From: DATARR01 sp036376245
GTDB taxonomy: Bacteria; Acidobacteriota; Thermoanaerobaculia; Multivoradales; UBA5704
Assembly: GCA_036376245.1 (NCBI GenBank)
Contig: DASVAS010000069.1
Location: forward strand, 1 to 64,000
Direction: 5' to 3'
DNA length: 64,000 nt
Shown here one piece after another: positions 24,280 through 33,587 of the stretch. The position numbers and the translations under genes were made by a program. Under the pieces are notes generated by a model. It did not search any database, was not told the origin of the DNA, and saw nothing but the letters and a program-made list of their open reading frames with translations. How positions within the stretch are numbered: position 1 is the stretch's first letter; each line of letters begins with the position of its first letter.

Positions 24280-24366
24280 AAGGACACCAAGGACACCAGG
24301 GACACCAAGGACCTCAAGGACAACTACCCTGACGTCCTTGGTGTCTTTGGTGTCCCTGGTGTCCTT
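24280..24366. repeat. Long imperfect inverted repeat of GGACACCAA units
   Basis: Left arm 24280-24321 is built of AAGGACACC/CAGGGACACC units. Right arm 24334-24366 is its near-complement (GTCCTTGGTGTCTTTGG...). The loop is about 12 nt. It fills the space between two divergent genes and could fold into a hairpin of more than 30 bp in either transcript. The unit repetition within each arm suggests a slippage-prone element. Confidence 0.7.
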
Positions 24367-24411
24367 CGGGATTCGCCGCCCCAGCAATTGAAGGGATCTG
24401 GTGGGGCGGAT

Positions 24412-25995
24412 ATGCTCCCGCCCATGTCCAAGGCCCCCAGGAAGGCACAGCGTTCCCACAAGATCGACCGCCCCCCCGAGTCCCCAGGCCCGCTGGAGCG
24501 GATTCCTCCCGTGGTCAAGCTCCTCGTGGCAGGCGCCGCCGTGATCGGACTGTTCGCGTGGCTCCGGGCCTCCGCCAGCCAGCCGTGGTCGTACGACGAG
24601 TACTACCACCTGGGGATCTCCCGGGAGATGCGGTCCGACTTCTTCATGGACACGTTCCGGTGGACGCCGTTCTCCATCCTCTATGACCGGTTCGTCGACG
24701 GCGCGCCCCTGTTCCATCTGCTGCTGCTGCCGTTCGCCGGGCTGCCGGTGGAAACGGCGGGGCTGATCGGCGTCCTGCTGGGACAGGTCTTCGTCGTGGG
24801 CGCGTTCGCCTTGTCGCTCTGGATGCTCCGCGTGCCGCGCCCGTGGTGGTTCGTGCTCGCCCTGCCGGCGCTCGGCACCCTGTTCGTCTACCGGCTGGAG
24901 ATGTGCCGGCCCCAGATCTGGCTGATCGGATTCTCGGTCCTCGCGCTGGCGCTGCTGGTGAGCCGGCGGTGGAAGGCGCTGTTCGTCGTCACCGCGCTCT
25001 TCGGCCTGACCCACACCGGCGGCTGGATCGCCATCGCCTTCGCGGGGCTCTGGTTCGCCGCGGGCCTCCTGTTCCGGGATGAGACCGGAACCCGCTATCC
25101 CTGGCAGCCGCTGGCCGCGACGGCGGGCGGATGGCTGCTCGGACAGCTCATCCATCCGCAGGTGCCGGCCAATTTCCGGCTGTTCTTCATCTCCAACTTC
25201 GTGATTCCGTTCCAGGCCACGGGCGCGGGCGACGAGGCCTTGCGCGGCCAGCTCGGCACGGAGATCTCGCGCCCTGAGCTGGCGATCCTGCTGGAGCAGT
25301 GGCCGGCCTTCATCCCGCCGTTGATCGTGGCCTACGCGCTCCTGTTCCGGCCCCGGCTGCGCAGCCGCGCGACCCTGACGGTGGGGTTCTTCGCGCTGGC
25401 CTTCCTGCTCGCCGGCAGCTTCTTCGCGCGGCGGTTCTTCGAGTTGGGCGCGCCCCTGTCGCTGTTCGCCCTGGCCGTCCTGGCGCGGGAGCAGAGCCTC
25501 CAGGGACTGCCGCCGATCCTGCCCCGCTGGGGACGCAAGCTCGCCGCCGCCGCGATCTTCGTGGGCGTGCTCTGGACCCTCTCCGCCCTCCGCTTCTACC
25601 AGTACGGCACCGCCTCGCCGCCGCGCGCCATGGCCGAGTGGCTGGGCAGCAACGGGAGCGCCGGGGAACGGGTCTTCACGGCCCAGTGGGCGGACTCGGC
25701 GCCGCTGCTCTATTACGCGCCGCAGCTCCAGTCCCTGGTGGCTCTGGACCCGACCGTCTTCTACGCCAAGGACCCGAGTCTGTTCCAGACGTACGTGAAC
25801 ATCGTCCAGGGACGCCATCGTGACCCGGCGCGGACCATCCGCGAGCGGTTCGGCGCACGCTGGGTGACGGTGTGGCGGGCGCCGGTCTATCAGGGGTTCG
25901 CGTCGCGGATCTTCAACGCTCCGGGGGTGAGCGTGGCCTATCAGGACAACGACTACGTGGTGCTGGACCTCGGGAGCCCGGCGAGGACGCCTTGA
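24412..25995 (+). CDS. Multipass membrane protein, glycosyltransferase 39-like
   Basis: The 527-residue product has about ten to eleven membrane segments and a C-terminal extracytoplasmic region. The first loop carries SQPWSYDEYYHLGISREM, with a D-E pair placed like the catalytic Asp of ArnT/PMT-type glycosyltransferases. The C-terminus has AMAEWLGSNGSAGERVFTAQ, RFGARWVTVWR and NDYVVLDL, as in prokaryotic GT39-like or DUF2029-type proteins. The donor would be a polyprenyl-linked sugar. ATG 24412 is used (GGGGCGG ahead); ATG 24424 is an alternative. Confidence 0.65.
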   Translation: MLPPMSKAPRKAQRSHKIDRPPESPGPLERIPPVVKLLVAGAAVIGLFAWLRASASQPWSYDEYYHLGISREMRSDFFMDTFRWTPFSILYDRFVDGAPLFHLLLLPFAGLPVETAGLIGVLLGQVFVVGAFALSLWMLRVPRPWWFVLALPALGTLFVYRLEMCRPQIWLIGFSVLALALLVSRRWKALFVVTALFGLTHTGGWIAIAFAGLWFAAGLLFRDETGTRYPWQPLAATAGGWLLGQLIHPQVPANFRLFFISNFVIPFQATGAGDEALRGQLGTEISRPELAILLEQWPAFIPPLIVAYALLFRPRLRSRATLTVGFFALAFLLAGSFFARRFFELGAPLSLFALAVLAREQSLQGLPPILPRWGRKLAAAAIFVGVLWTLSALRFYQYGTASPPRAMAEWLGSNGSAGERVFTAQWADSAPLLYYAPQLQSLVALDPTVFYAKDPSLFQTYVNIVQGRHRDPARTIRERFGARWVTVWRAPVYQGFASRIFNAPGVSVAYQDNDYVVLDLGSPARTP

Positions 25996-26006
25996 TAGAC
26001 TCGTCC

Positions 26007-26888
26007 ATGATGCGGGCCCCACGGATCATTTCGCTGGTCCCCAACGGCACCGAGATCCTGTTCGCCCTCGGCGCGGGCGGGCAGGTGGTGGGCGTGAGCC
26101 ACGAGTGCGACTACCCGGAGGAGGCGCGGACGCGGCCGATCCTCACCGGCAGCGCCCTCACCCCCGGGATGTCCGCCGCCGAGGTGGACGCCGCCGTCTC
26201 CGCCCAGGTGGGGAGCGGCCTCAGCCTCTACACGCTGGACGAGGCGCGGATCGCCGCGCTGGCGCCCGACGTCATCGTCACCCAGGAGCTCTGCCCCGTG
26301 TGCGCCGTCTCCACGGAGCAGGTGGACGGCGCCGTCCGTCCCCTCCCCCGCTGCCCCGAGGTGGTCTCGCTCGATCCCCGGACGCTGGAGGACGTCTTCG
26401 CGGACATCCGCCGCGTCGGCGGCATCACCGGCCGGGAGCAGGAGGCCGCGGAGCTGACGGCGGACCTGGAGCGCCGCCTGGACGCCGTGCGCGCCGCCGT
26501 GGCGGGCCGGCCCCGTCCTCGCGTCCTGGCCCTGGAGTGGCTCGATCCCCCGTTCGCCGGCGGCCACTGGGTGCCGGAGATGATCGGCATCGCGGGTGGC
26601 GAGGACGCCATCGCTCAGTCCGGAGATCACTCCGCGCGCCTGACCTGGGATCAGGTCGCCGCCGCGGACCCGGACGTGATCGTGGTCATGCCCTGCGGCT
26701 TCGACGAAGCCGGCGCCCGCGCCCAGATCGCCACGCTCGCGGACCATCCCGAATGGCGATCGCTCCGGGCCGTGCGCGAAGGCCGCGTCTACGCCGTGGA
26801 CGCCAACGGCTGCTTCAGCCGCCCCGGCCCGCGCCTGGTGGACGGCATCGAGCGGATGGCGGAAATCTTTCACGGCGTGTCCGTCTAA
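26007..26888 (+). CDS. Cobalamin/corrinoid-binding protein, BtuF-like, no signal peptide
   Basis: The 293-residue periplasmic-binding fold of the BtuF/FepB class has RIISLVPNGTEILFALGAGG, VVGVSHECDYP, VIVTQELCPVCAVS, DVIVVMPCGFD, LRAVREGRVYAVD and a C-terminal NGCFSRPGPRLVDG. These match the group annotated as cobalamin-binding proteins. No signal peptide or lipobox is visible from ATG 26007/26010, so it is either cytoplasmic or exported otherwise. No BtuCD genes adjoin. Cys-containing motifs CPVC and NGCF are typical of this soluble subgroup. Confidence 0.8.
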   Translation: MMRAPRIISLVPNGTEILFALGAGGQVVGVSHECDYPEEARTRPILTGSALTPGMSAAEVDAAVSAQVGSGLSLYTLDEARIAALAPDVIVTQELCPVCAVSTEQVDGAVRPLPRCPEVVSLDPRTLEDVFADIRRVGGITGREQEAAELTADLERRLDAVRAAVAGRPRPRVLALEWLDPPFAGGHWVPEMIGIAGGEDAIAQSGDHSARLTWDQVAAADPDVIVVMPCGFDEAGARAQIATLADHPEWRSLRAVREGRVYAVDANGCFSRPGPRLVDGIERMAEIFHGVSV

Positions 26889-26894
26889 ACAAAT

Positions 26895-26912
26895 AGAACC
26901 CAACCGGGTTCT
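26895..26912 (+). terminator. Short hairpin after the corrinoid-binding gene
   Basis: AGAACCC (26895-26901) pairs with GGGTTCT (26906-26912) over a 4-nt loop, seven bases after the TAA. There is no T-run. The rest of the 247-bp gap to 27136 shows only a ribosome site (GGGAGGG) for the next gene. Confidence 0.5.
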
Positions 26913-27135
26913 AACCCAATGCGGGGCGGGCTCGGCGAGCTTTCCCCGCGGCTGGTCCACCCGGACCGGCCTCCTCGTCCAAGATGCCCTCGTCTGACCG
27001 CACGGGGGCATCCTTTTTCCCCTCTCTGTCAATTCTCAAGCTTCAATCTTGACCGAGACGGGAAAGGTTTCGGCTGCTCGCGGCACTCTTCAGGTAAGCC
27101 AGCTTTCCAAAACGGCGATCCCGGGAGGGTTTTCC

Positions 27136-30100
27136 ATGTCCCTGCGATACTTGTCGCTTGCGGCAGTTCTGTTTTTGTTTTTGGCTTCAGCGCAGTCTTC
27201 CCTGGGGCAGAGCGCCCCGGTTTCCTTCTCTTTCATCGACGAGCGCGGGTACGACGCCGCCAAAGTTTCGGAGTGGGGCCGCGTCCGCCTGCGGATGGTG
27301 GCCCCGAGCTGGGATCTGTCGGCGCAGCGGGACGAGTGGTCCGCGTACCTGACCTCGGCCCTGGGCCAGGACACCGAGTCCATCACGCTGGTCGAGACCG
27401 GCGAGCGGACCGGCATCTTCGAAGGGACGATGGAGGTCTGGGTCAGCGCGCCGGGCGGCAACCGCGTCAACTTCATCGACACCTACCGCGACTACAACAA
27501 CATCAACAACAACGACGTCATCACCGCCACGTTCGACGGCGGCGCGGCCGTCGACACCATCGAGGCCGTCCCCTCGGTCCTCCAGCTCGCGGACGACTAC
27601 GGCGCCCCCGTGACCTCGTACGCCGTCGGTGAGACGGTCCACGTCCGGCTGCGGGACGGCTTCGCCAACACTCCGAACCTCGACCTCCGGCCGGTCACGG
27701 TGACCACGAGCCGCGGCGACTCCGAAACGTTCCAGATCTCGGAGACGGGAATGGACACCGGAGTCTTCGAAGGATCTCTCGGCGTGACCGTCACCGCCGA
27801 TCCGCCCGTGCCGGGGAACGGCGCCCTGGAGGTCCAGGCCGGCGACACCCTCACCGCCGGCTACGCCGACATCAACGGCGTGACCTCCTCGACGGCCACG
27901 GCGACGGTCGCCCCTTTGAGCATCCGGTTCATCGACGGCGAAGGCGGCAGGCCCGCGTCCGTCTTCCTGGAGAGATCCGAAGTCTGGCTGCGCGTGACGA
28001 GCCCGGACGGCACCGGAGACCCCCAGTACCGTGACATCTTCCTGGTGGACGTCGTCTCCGACCTCTCCGGCGAGGCCGAGGGCCTCTATCTCTGGGAGAC
28101 GGGTCCGGACAGCGGCGTCTTCGAAGGATGGGTGCGGTTGTCGGACTATCCCACCTCTTTCAGCGACGGCAACCTCTGGACCGACCGCCTCACGAACCCG
28201 GACCGGTTCGACACGCTGCGTGTCAACGTCCAGGTCGAGCAGACGATCTATACGGCGACGGCGGCCACGGCGGGCTCCCGCCTCCGCCTGACCGACGACG
28301 CGGGGGACGACGCCTCGGCCTTCGCCCTGGGCTCCACCCTCTACGTCCAGGTCGAGGACCCGCCGACCAGCGGCCCTCCCTACCCCAGCTCCCCACCGGC
28401 GCAGGTGATCCTGAGATCGCTCGCGACCGGCGACATGGAAACGCTCTATCCCTTCCAGACCGCCGTCGGCTCCAGCCTGTTCGAGGGCTCCATTCCCGTC
28501 GGCACGGGGCCGGCGGTCTTCGAGGACGGCGTGCTGCAGGCCGCGGCGGGCGAGACGATCGAAGCCTCTCACGCGGACTTCAACGGCGTGACCTCCAGCC
28601 GCCGCATCGCGGTGGCCGCCGAGCGCCTGATCCGGTTCGTCGACGAGTCCGGCCGCTCCATCTCCACTCTCCTGGAGGGACGGCCCACCCGCCTGCGCGC
28701 TTTCGACATCGCCGCCGCCAGCGAGCTCCCCATCCTGGCGGAGGTCACGTCCCTCCGGGGCATGGACCAGGAGCAGGTTTCCCTGTCCGCCGTGGAGGGC
28801 GAGCCCGGCGCGTTCGAGGGCTCGATCCTGTTGGACCCCTTCTACACCGCCAGCGGACCGAACGGGGTCCTGCGGGTGGGCAACTACTACGAAGAGGCCG
28901 GGGACAGGGTCACGGCCACTCTCGACCCGCTCCCGAGCGTCGTGGCGCGGACCCTCGGCGCGCGGGTCCGCCTGCTGGACGACCGCGGGCTGGACGCCGA
29001 TTCCTATCCGCTGGGCGCCCTCTGGCATATCCAGATCGAGGATCCAGGGGCCAACCGGAACAGCGGCGCCGCGGACGCCACGACCATGAAGATCGTGATC
29101 GCCCCGTCCGGTCAGGAGGTGACGGCGGGCTTGACCGAGACGGGGCCGGACACGGGCGTGTTCGAGACCGTCTTCGACCCGGGAGCGCTCCAGGTGGAAC
29201 CCGGCGGCGACGTCACGGTGGTCTACCGGCCTTACTACGGGGACCACTCTTTTACCGACAGAGCCGGCATCGTCGAGCGCGCGGTGGAATTCGTGGACGC
29301 CGCGGGCCTGCCCACCGCCACCTATCTCGCCGGGAGCCGGGTCTACGTCCGGGCTTTCGACGCCTCGGCCAATCTCAGCGCGAGCCAGGTGGAGACGCTG
29401 CAGGTGCAACTCGCGATGACCGCTCCGCGGGGCGAGAGCGGCGACACGGAGACCCTGACGCTCACCGAGACCGGCGCCGATACGGGGCTGTTCACCGGCT
29501 CCATGGGCATGCTGATGAGCTACACCACTCCGGCCTTCGGAGACGGACAGATCCAGGTGTCCCCCTACACGCCGCCGCTGTATGAAGCGGAGATCCTGCG
29601 GGTCTATCTGGCGGATCTCCAGGACTCGGCCCGCTTCCTCGACTCGGTGCTCCGCTTCATCGACGCTCAGGGCCGGGACGCCTCCTCCTACCTCGCGGGC
29701 TCCCCGGTCCGGCTGCGCCTGGAGCGGCCCCTGGACAACTTCAACGAGATCGACGTGGACGTGAAAGCTGTCGAGGTCCTTTCTCTCACCAGCGGCGACC
29801 GCGAGTGGGCTGTCTTGACCGAAACGGGCGTGAACACCGGCATCTTCGAGGGATCGCTGCCGACCGGGTCCGGAACGGCGTTCTGGTTCGACGGCATCCT
29901 GCAGGTCGAGTCGGGATTGATCCAGGCAATGAACGACTCGTACTTCCCCAGCGCCACCGATCATGCCAGGGTGCTGCCGGCTCCTCCTGCCGTCCTCACC
30001 GCTCAGAACGACGCGACGGCGACGGAAGAGGACACGCCGATCACGGTGGACGTGCTGGCCAACGACTCCTCGAATTCGGGTCCCCTGACCGTGACGGACG

Positions 30101-31902
30101 CCGTGATCACCTACGGCACGGGTTCGGTGACGATCGAGCCCGACTTCCGGCTGACCTACACGCCGGCGCCCAACGAGATCTTCGGCGCGATCATCACCTA
30201 CACCGTCACGGACGGCGTCCTGACCGCCACGGCCACGCTCAACGTCGGGATCTATCCCGTCAACGATCCCCCGGTGGTGGTGGACGACGCCGCCACGGTC
30301 ATCGAGGACGGGCAGGCCGTCATCGACGTGCTCGCCAACGACGACGAGATCGAATTCGAGACCGAAAATCAGGGGCTCGCGTTGATCGGCGTCACGCAGG
30401 GGGCCAACGGCGCGGTGACGATCCAGGGGAACTACTGGGTGGTCTACACTCCGAACCTCAACTTCTTCGGCATCGACACGTTCACCTACGAGGTGACCGA
30501 CGACCACGGCGGCTTCTCCACCGGCACCGTGACCGTCGAGGTGTACCCGGTCAACGACTTCCCGCTGGCCGTGGCCGACACGGCGACGACGAACGAGGAC
30601 ACGGCGGTGACCATCGCGGTCCTCGCCAACGACACGGACGTCGAGGGGGATACGCTGTCGGTGGCGGCGGTCACTCAAGGGGCGAAAGGTGGAGTGGCGA
30701 TCAATGGCACGAACGTGATCTATACGCCCAACCCCAACGTCAGCGGCTCCGATTCATTCACCTACACGGTGAACGACGGCACCGACGACATCGTGGGATC
30801 GGTGAGCGTCACCATCAACGCGGTCAACGACGCTCCCGTGGCCGTCAACGACGCCGCCACGACCCGCGAGGGCGCGCCGGTGACGATCGCGGTGCTGGCG
30901 AATGACTCGGACATCGAGGGCAACACGCTGTCGGTGACGGGCGCCTCCGGCTCCACAGTGATCAATCCGGACGGCACGGTGACCTACACGCCCGCCGCCA
31001 ACTTCAACGGCACGGCTTCCTTCACCTACACGGTCGGCGACGGCCAGGGCGGCACGGCCACCGGGACGGTGACGGTGACCGTGAAGGACGCGCTGGAGCG
31101 GGTCGCGGTCCTCGCCACGCACGGCGTCTGGATCCAGACCGGCGCGGACATCCTGTCGGGCGACGTGATCGTCAACCAGAGCGGGACCTCGCCGTTCCTC
31201 GACGGCGGCGCTTCCGAGCTGAGCGTGGCGGGGACCGTCACCACCCCGGCCGGCTATGACGTGCAGGCCAACCGGATCAACCTGGCGAGCGGCTCCACGG
31301 TGGGCGGCGACGCCTTCTACAACCAGCTCACCGGGACCGGCTCGATCACGGGCGCGCAGACCTCGCCCCTGACCCTGCCCGTGTTCGCCAGCCTGCCGGC
31401 GCTGCCCGCGGCCACGCCCGGAGCCACGGACGTGAACGTGGCCAACAACGGCACCCGGACGCTCGCGCCGGGCAGCTACCGGGACCTGATCGTGGGCCGC
31501 AAGGGGACCGTCACCTTCACGGGCGGCGTCTACCACTTCCGCACGGTCCAGATCGACCGCGAGGCGAAGCTCTTTTTCTCCGCCGCCGCCGAGGTCCGGA
31601 TCCAGCAGAAGCTCAGCACGCAGACTCTGACCGCGATCCAACCGGCAACGGGCGCCGCCATCGACGCGTCGAGCATCGTCTTCTTCGTGGCCGGCGCGAA
31701 CGGCACGACGGGCACGCTCGCCGCGACGCCGAAGTCGGTGGAGATCGGCACGGACAACGTGTTCCGGGCCAACCTCCAGGCCCCCAACGGCACGATCTGG
31801 CTCAAGGACCGGATCAACGCCACCGGCGCCTTCCTGGGCAAGGACGTCCAGGTCGGTCCCGACGCGCAGGTGACGCTGGACAGCTACTGGGCAGGTCAGT
31901 AG
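27136..31902 (+). CDS. Giant secreted multidomain surface protein
   Basis: The 1588-residue product has a signal peptide (RYLSLAAVLFLFLASAQSSLGQ). Residues about 25-950 hold eight Ig-like modules, each with a motif of the type TETGxDTGVFEG. Residues about 955-1320 hold four cadherin-like/VCBS-type tandem repeats (EEDTPITVDVLANDS, FTYTVNDG...). The last 270 residues form a beta-helix-like domain (DILSGDVIVNQSG, ANRINLASGSTVGGDAF, GTIWLKDRINATGAFLGKDV) ending in SYWAGQ, like polymer-forming or choice-of-anchor domains. It is probably an adhesin or matrix protein. ATG 27136 has GGAGGG seven bases upstream. It has neither an LPxTG nor a PEP-CTERM signal. Confidence 0.85.
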   Translation: MSLRYLSLAAVLFLFLASAQSSLGQSAPVSFSFIDERGYDAAKVSEWGRVRLRMVAPSWDLSAQRDEWSAYLTSALGQDTESITLVETGERTGIFEGTMEVWVSAPGGNRVNFIDTYRDYNNINNNDVITATFDGGAAVDTIEAVPSVLQLADDYGAPVTSYAVGETVHVRLRDGFANTPNLDLRPVTVTTSRGDSETFQISETGMDTGVFEGSLGVTVTADPPVPGNGALEVQAGDTLTAGYADINGVTSSTATATVAPLSIRFIDGEGGRPASVFLERSEVWLRVTSPDGTGDPQYRDIFLVDVVSDLSGEAEGLYLWETGPDSGVFEGWVRLSDYPTSFSDGNLWTDRLTNPDRFDTLRVNVQVEQTIYTATAATAGSRLRLTDDAGDDASAFALGSTLYVQVEDPPTSGPPYPSSPPAQVILRSLATGDMETLYPFQTAVGSSLFEGSIPVGTGPAVFEDGVLQAAAGETIEASHADFNGVTSSRRIAVAAERLIRFVDESGRSISTLLEGRPTRLRAFDIAAASELPILAEVTSLRGMDQEQVSLSAVEGEPGAFEGSILLDPFYTASGPNGVLRVGNYYEEAGDRVTATLDPLPSVVARTLGARVRLLDDRGLDADSYPLGALWHIQIEDPGANRNSGAADATTMKIVIAPSGQEVTAGLTETGPDTGVFETVFDPGALQVEPGGDVTVVYRPYYGDHSFTDRAGIVERAVEFVDAAGLPTATYLAGSRVYVRAFDASANLSASQVETLQVQLAMTAPRGESGDTETLTLTETGADTGLFTGSMGMLMSYTTPAFGDGQIQVSPYTPPLYEAEILRVYLADLQDSARFLDSVLRFIDAQGRDASSYLAGSPVRLRLERPLDNFNEIDVDVKAVEVLSLTSGDREWAVLTETGVNTGIFEGSLPTGSGTAFWFDGILQVESGLIQAMNDSYFPSATDHARVLPAPPAVLTAQNDATATEEDTPITVDVLANDSSNSGPLTVTDAVITYGTGSVTIEPDFRLTYTPAPNEIFGAIITYTVTDGVLTATATLNVGIYPVNDPPVVVDDAATVIEDGQAVIDVLANDDEIEFETENQGLALIGVTQGANGAVTIQGNYWVVYTPNLNFFGIDTFTYEVTDDHGGFSTGTVTVEVYPVNDFPLAVADTATTNEDTAVTIAVLANDTDVEGDTLSVAAVTQGAKGGVAINGTNVIYTPNPNVSGSDSFTYTVNDGTDDIVGSVSVTINAVNDAPVAVNDAATTREGAPVTIAVLANDSDIEGNTLSVTGASGSTVINPDGTVTYTPAANFNGTASFTYTVGDGQGGTATGTVTVTVKDALERVAVLATHGVWIQTGADILSGDVIVNQSGTSPFLDGGASELSVAGTVTTPAGYDVQANRINLASGSTVGGDAFYNQLTGTGSITGAQTSPLTLPVFASLPALPAATPGATDVNVANNGTRTLAPGSYRDLIVGRKGTVTFTGGVYHFRTVQIDREAKLFFSAAAEVRIQQKLSTQTLTAIQPATGAAIDASSIVFFVAGANGTTGTLAATPKSVEIGTDNVFRANLQAPNGTIWLKDRINATGAFLGKDVQVGPDAQVTLDSYWAGQ

Positions 31903-31945
31903 AAGGGAGCTTTCTTGGCCGTCCCGTCAGGGACAAGGGAACCTA

Positions 31946-31967
31946 GCCCCGGGTTTCAACCCGGGGC
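31946..31967. terminator. Bidirectional hairpin between convergent genes
   Basis: GCCCCGGGTT (31946-31955) pairs perfectly with AACCCGGGGC (31958-31967). It lies between the giant surface protein gene and the convergent hydrolase gene and can serve both. Confidence 0.65.
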
Positions 31968-31973
31968 GACGGG

Positions 31974-32891
31974 TCAATAACGGGTCCGCAGCCAGTCGAT
32001 CACCTGCGAATCCACCGCCAGCGACCGGGGGAAGGCCACGTGGCCGCCCCCGGCCAGCCAGCGGACCTCCAGCCGCGGCGCGGGATCGCGCAGGGCGGCG
32101 CGGACGGCTCCGGCCGGCACCATCGGATCGCTCTCCGTAGCCACCAGCAGGCCGGGAACGCGGAGGTCCGGCAGCCGCGGCGCCACGCTGGCCCGGGCGT
32201 AGTAGTCCCCCGCGTCCAGGAAACCGTGGCGCGGCGCCACGACGCGGTCGTCCCACTCGCGGAGGGTGCGGATGCGGGCCGCCTGCTCCATCGGCAGCGG
32301 CACCGGCCGGCGGGCCGCCACCGCCGAGTAGATCGTCACCAGGTTGTTCAGCAGGTAGCGGCGGTAGATCCACAGGGCCGGCGAGTCGATCTCCTGCTGC
32401 GAGAGGGCGAGGTCGAGCGGGGAACAGATCGCGGCCACGGCGGCGAGGCGGGGATCCCCCTCCTCCGTCCCCAGCCGCAGGGCGACGTGCCCGCCCAGGG
32501 AGTAGCCCAGGACGTAGACGCGCCGGTAGCGGCTCAGCTCCTCGCTGGCCAGGGCGGCGTGAAGGTCCGCGGTCAATCCCGCGTGGTAGAAGTCGTCCCC
32601 TCCCCGGTCGCACCCCCGCAGGTTCACCCGCAGCGAGGAGATCCCCGCCGCCTCGGCGGTCATGGCGGCCCGGAGCATGTAGTGGCTGTCCGTGCAGCCG
32701 CCCAGACCGTGCACGATCATCAGCAGCTCGTCGCTCCCCGGTACGTCTCGCAGGCGGCCCGTGACCGGCACCTCGCCGGCGACGGGGTCCCGCAGCGCCG
32801 TCCGGAAGGCCCGCGACTCGGGCGGCTGGAGCGGACGGAAGCCGTGGCGCAGGCGAGGCGCGATCGTCCAGAGGTGGCCACGGACGGACAT
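31974..32891 (-). CDS. Alpha/beta hydrolase, YheT-like
   Basis: The 305-residue hydrolase has LLMIVHGLGGCTDSHYM (oxyanion region), SLRVNLRGCDRGGDDFYHAG, the nucleophile elbow VLGYSLGGHVALRLG (GYSLGG) and a late ESDPMVPAG with WLAGGGHVAF (Asp and His of the triad). These match the YheT/EMB8 group of carboxylesterase-like hydrolases. Start 32891 is chosen; ATG 32921 would add ten residues and overlap the start of the divergent gene. Neither has a strong ribosome site. The substrate is unknown. Confidence 0.85.
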   Translation of the reverse strand: MSVRGHLWTIAPRLRHGFRPLQPPESRAFRTALRDPVAGEVPVTGRLRDVPGSDELLMIVHGLGGCTDSHYMLRAAMTAEAAGISSLRVNLRGCDRGGDDFYHAGLTADLHAALASEELSRYRRVYVLGYSLGGHVALRLGTEEGDPRLAAVAAICSPLDLALSQQEIDSPALWIYRRYLLNNLVTIYSAVAARRPVPLPMEQAARIRTLREWDDRVVAPRHGFLDAGDYYARASVAPRLPDLRVPGLLVATESDPMVPAGAVRAALRDPAPRLEVRWLAGGGHVAFPRSLAVDSQVIDWLRTRY

Positions 32892-32919
32892 GGCCCGAAT
32901 GGTATCGTCAAAAACCGTC

Positions 32920-33513
32920 ATGGGATCGGACCAACGCCTGCTCCGCATCGTGGACGACGCCTTCGCCGAAGCGGCCCGGCGGGCCGGGAGCCATCTCGCC
33001 TGCCGTCCGGGATGCACGGAGTGCTGCCACGGCCCGTTCCCCATCAACGCCCTGGACGCCCGCCGGCTGCGCGAGGGTCTCGCCGAGCTGGCCGCCCGCG
33101 ATCCCGGCCGCGCCGCCGCCGTCCGCCGGCGCGCCGTGGACCAGATCCCCCGGCTGCGCGAAGGCTTCCCGGGCGATCCGGACACGGGGATCCTGGAGGC
33201 GGACGACGAGCCTTACTTCACCCGCCATGGCGCTCTCCCCTGTCCCGCGCTCGATCCCGCGACCGGCCGCTGCGACCTCTACGCCCACCGCCCGCTCTCC
33301 TGCCGCACCTTCGGCCCGCCGGTCCGCATCGGCGAGTCGGACCTTCCTCCCTGCCGCCTCTGCTTCGTGGGGGCTTCGTTGGAAACGGTCGAGGCCTGCC
33401 GCGTCGAGCCGGACCCGGACGGTCTGGAGGACCGCCTCCTCGACGCGCTCGAGGGGGATGAGGAGACCCTCGTCGCCTTCGCCGTGGCGGCGCTTCCATT
33501 AAAGCGTTCTTGA
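32920..33513 (+). CDS. YkgJ-family cysteine-cluster protein
   Basis: The 197-residue product has the family motif CRPGCTECCHGPFPIN at about residues 27-42, and then CPALDPATGRCDLYAHRPLSCRTFG split around residues 108-131, followed by CRLCFVG. The cysteine pattern is that of proteins thought to hold a zinc or iron-sulfur site. ATG 32920 is used; an in-frame ATG at 32890 lies inside the divergent gene's start. The role is unknown. Confidence 0.82.
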   Translation: MGSDQRLLRIVDDAFAEAARRAGSHLACRPGCTECCHGPFPINALDARRLREGLAELAARDPGRAAAVRRRAVDQIPRLREGFPGDPDTGILEADDEPYFTRHGALPCPALDPATGRCDLYAHRPLSCRTFGPPVRIGESDLPPCRLCFVGASLETVEACRVEPDPDGLEDRLLDALEGDEETLVAFAVAALPLKRS

Positions 33514-33587
33514 CGGTCCGCTCCTCCGGCGGCTAGGCTGGCGCCAGCTTCAAGCTGGTATCGCTGATTTCCGCCGGAGGAAGACCG

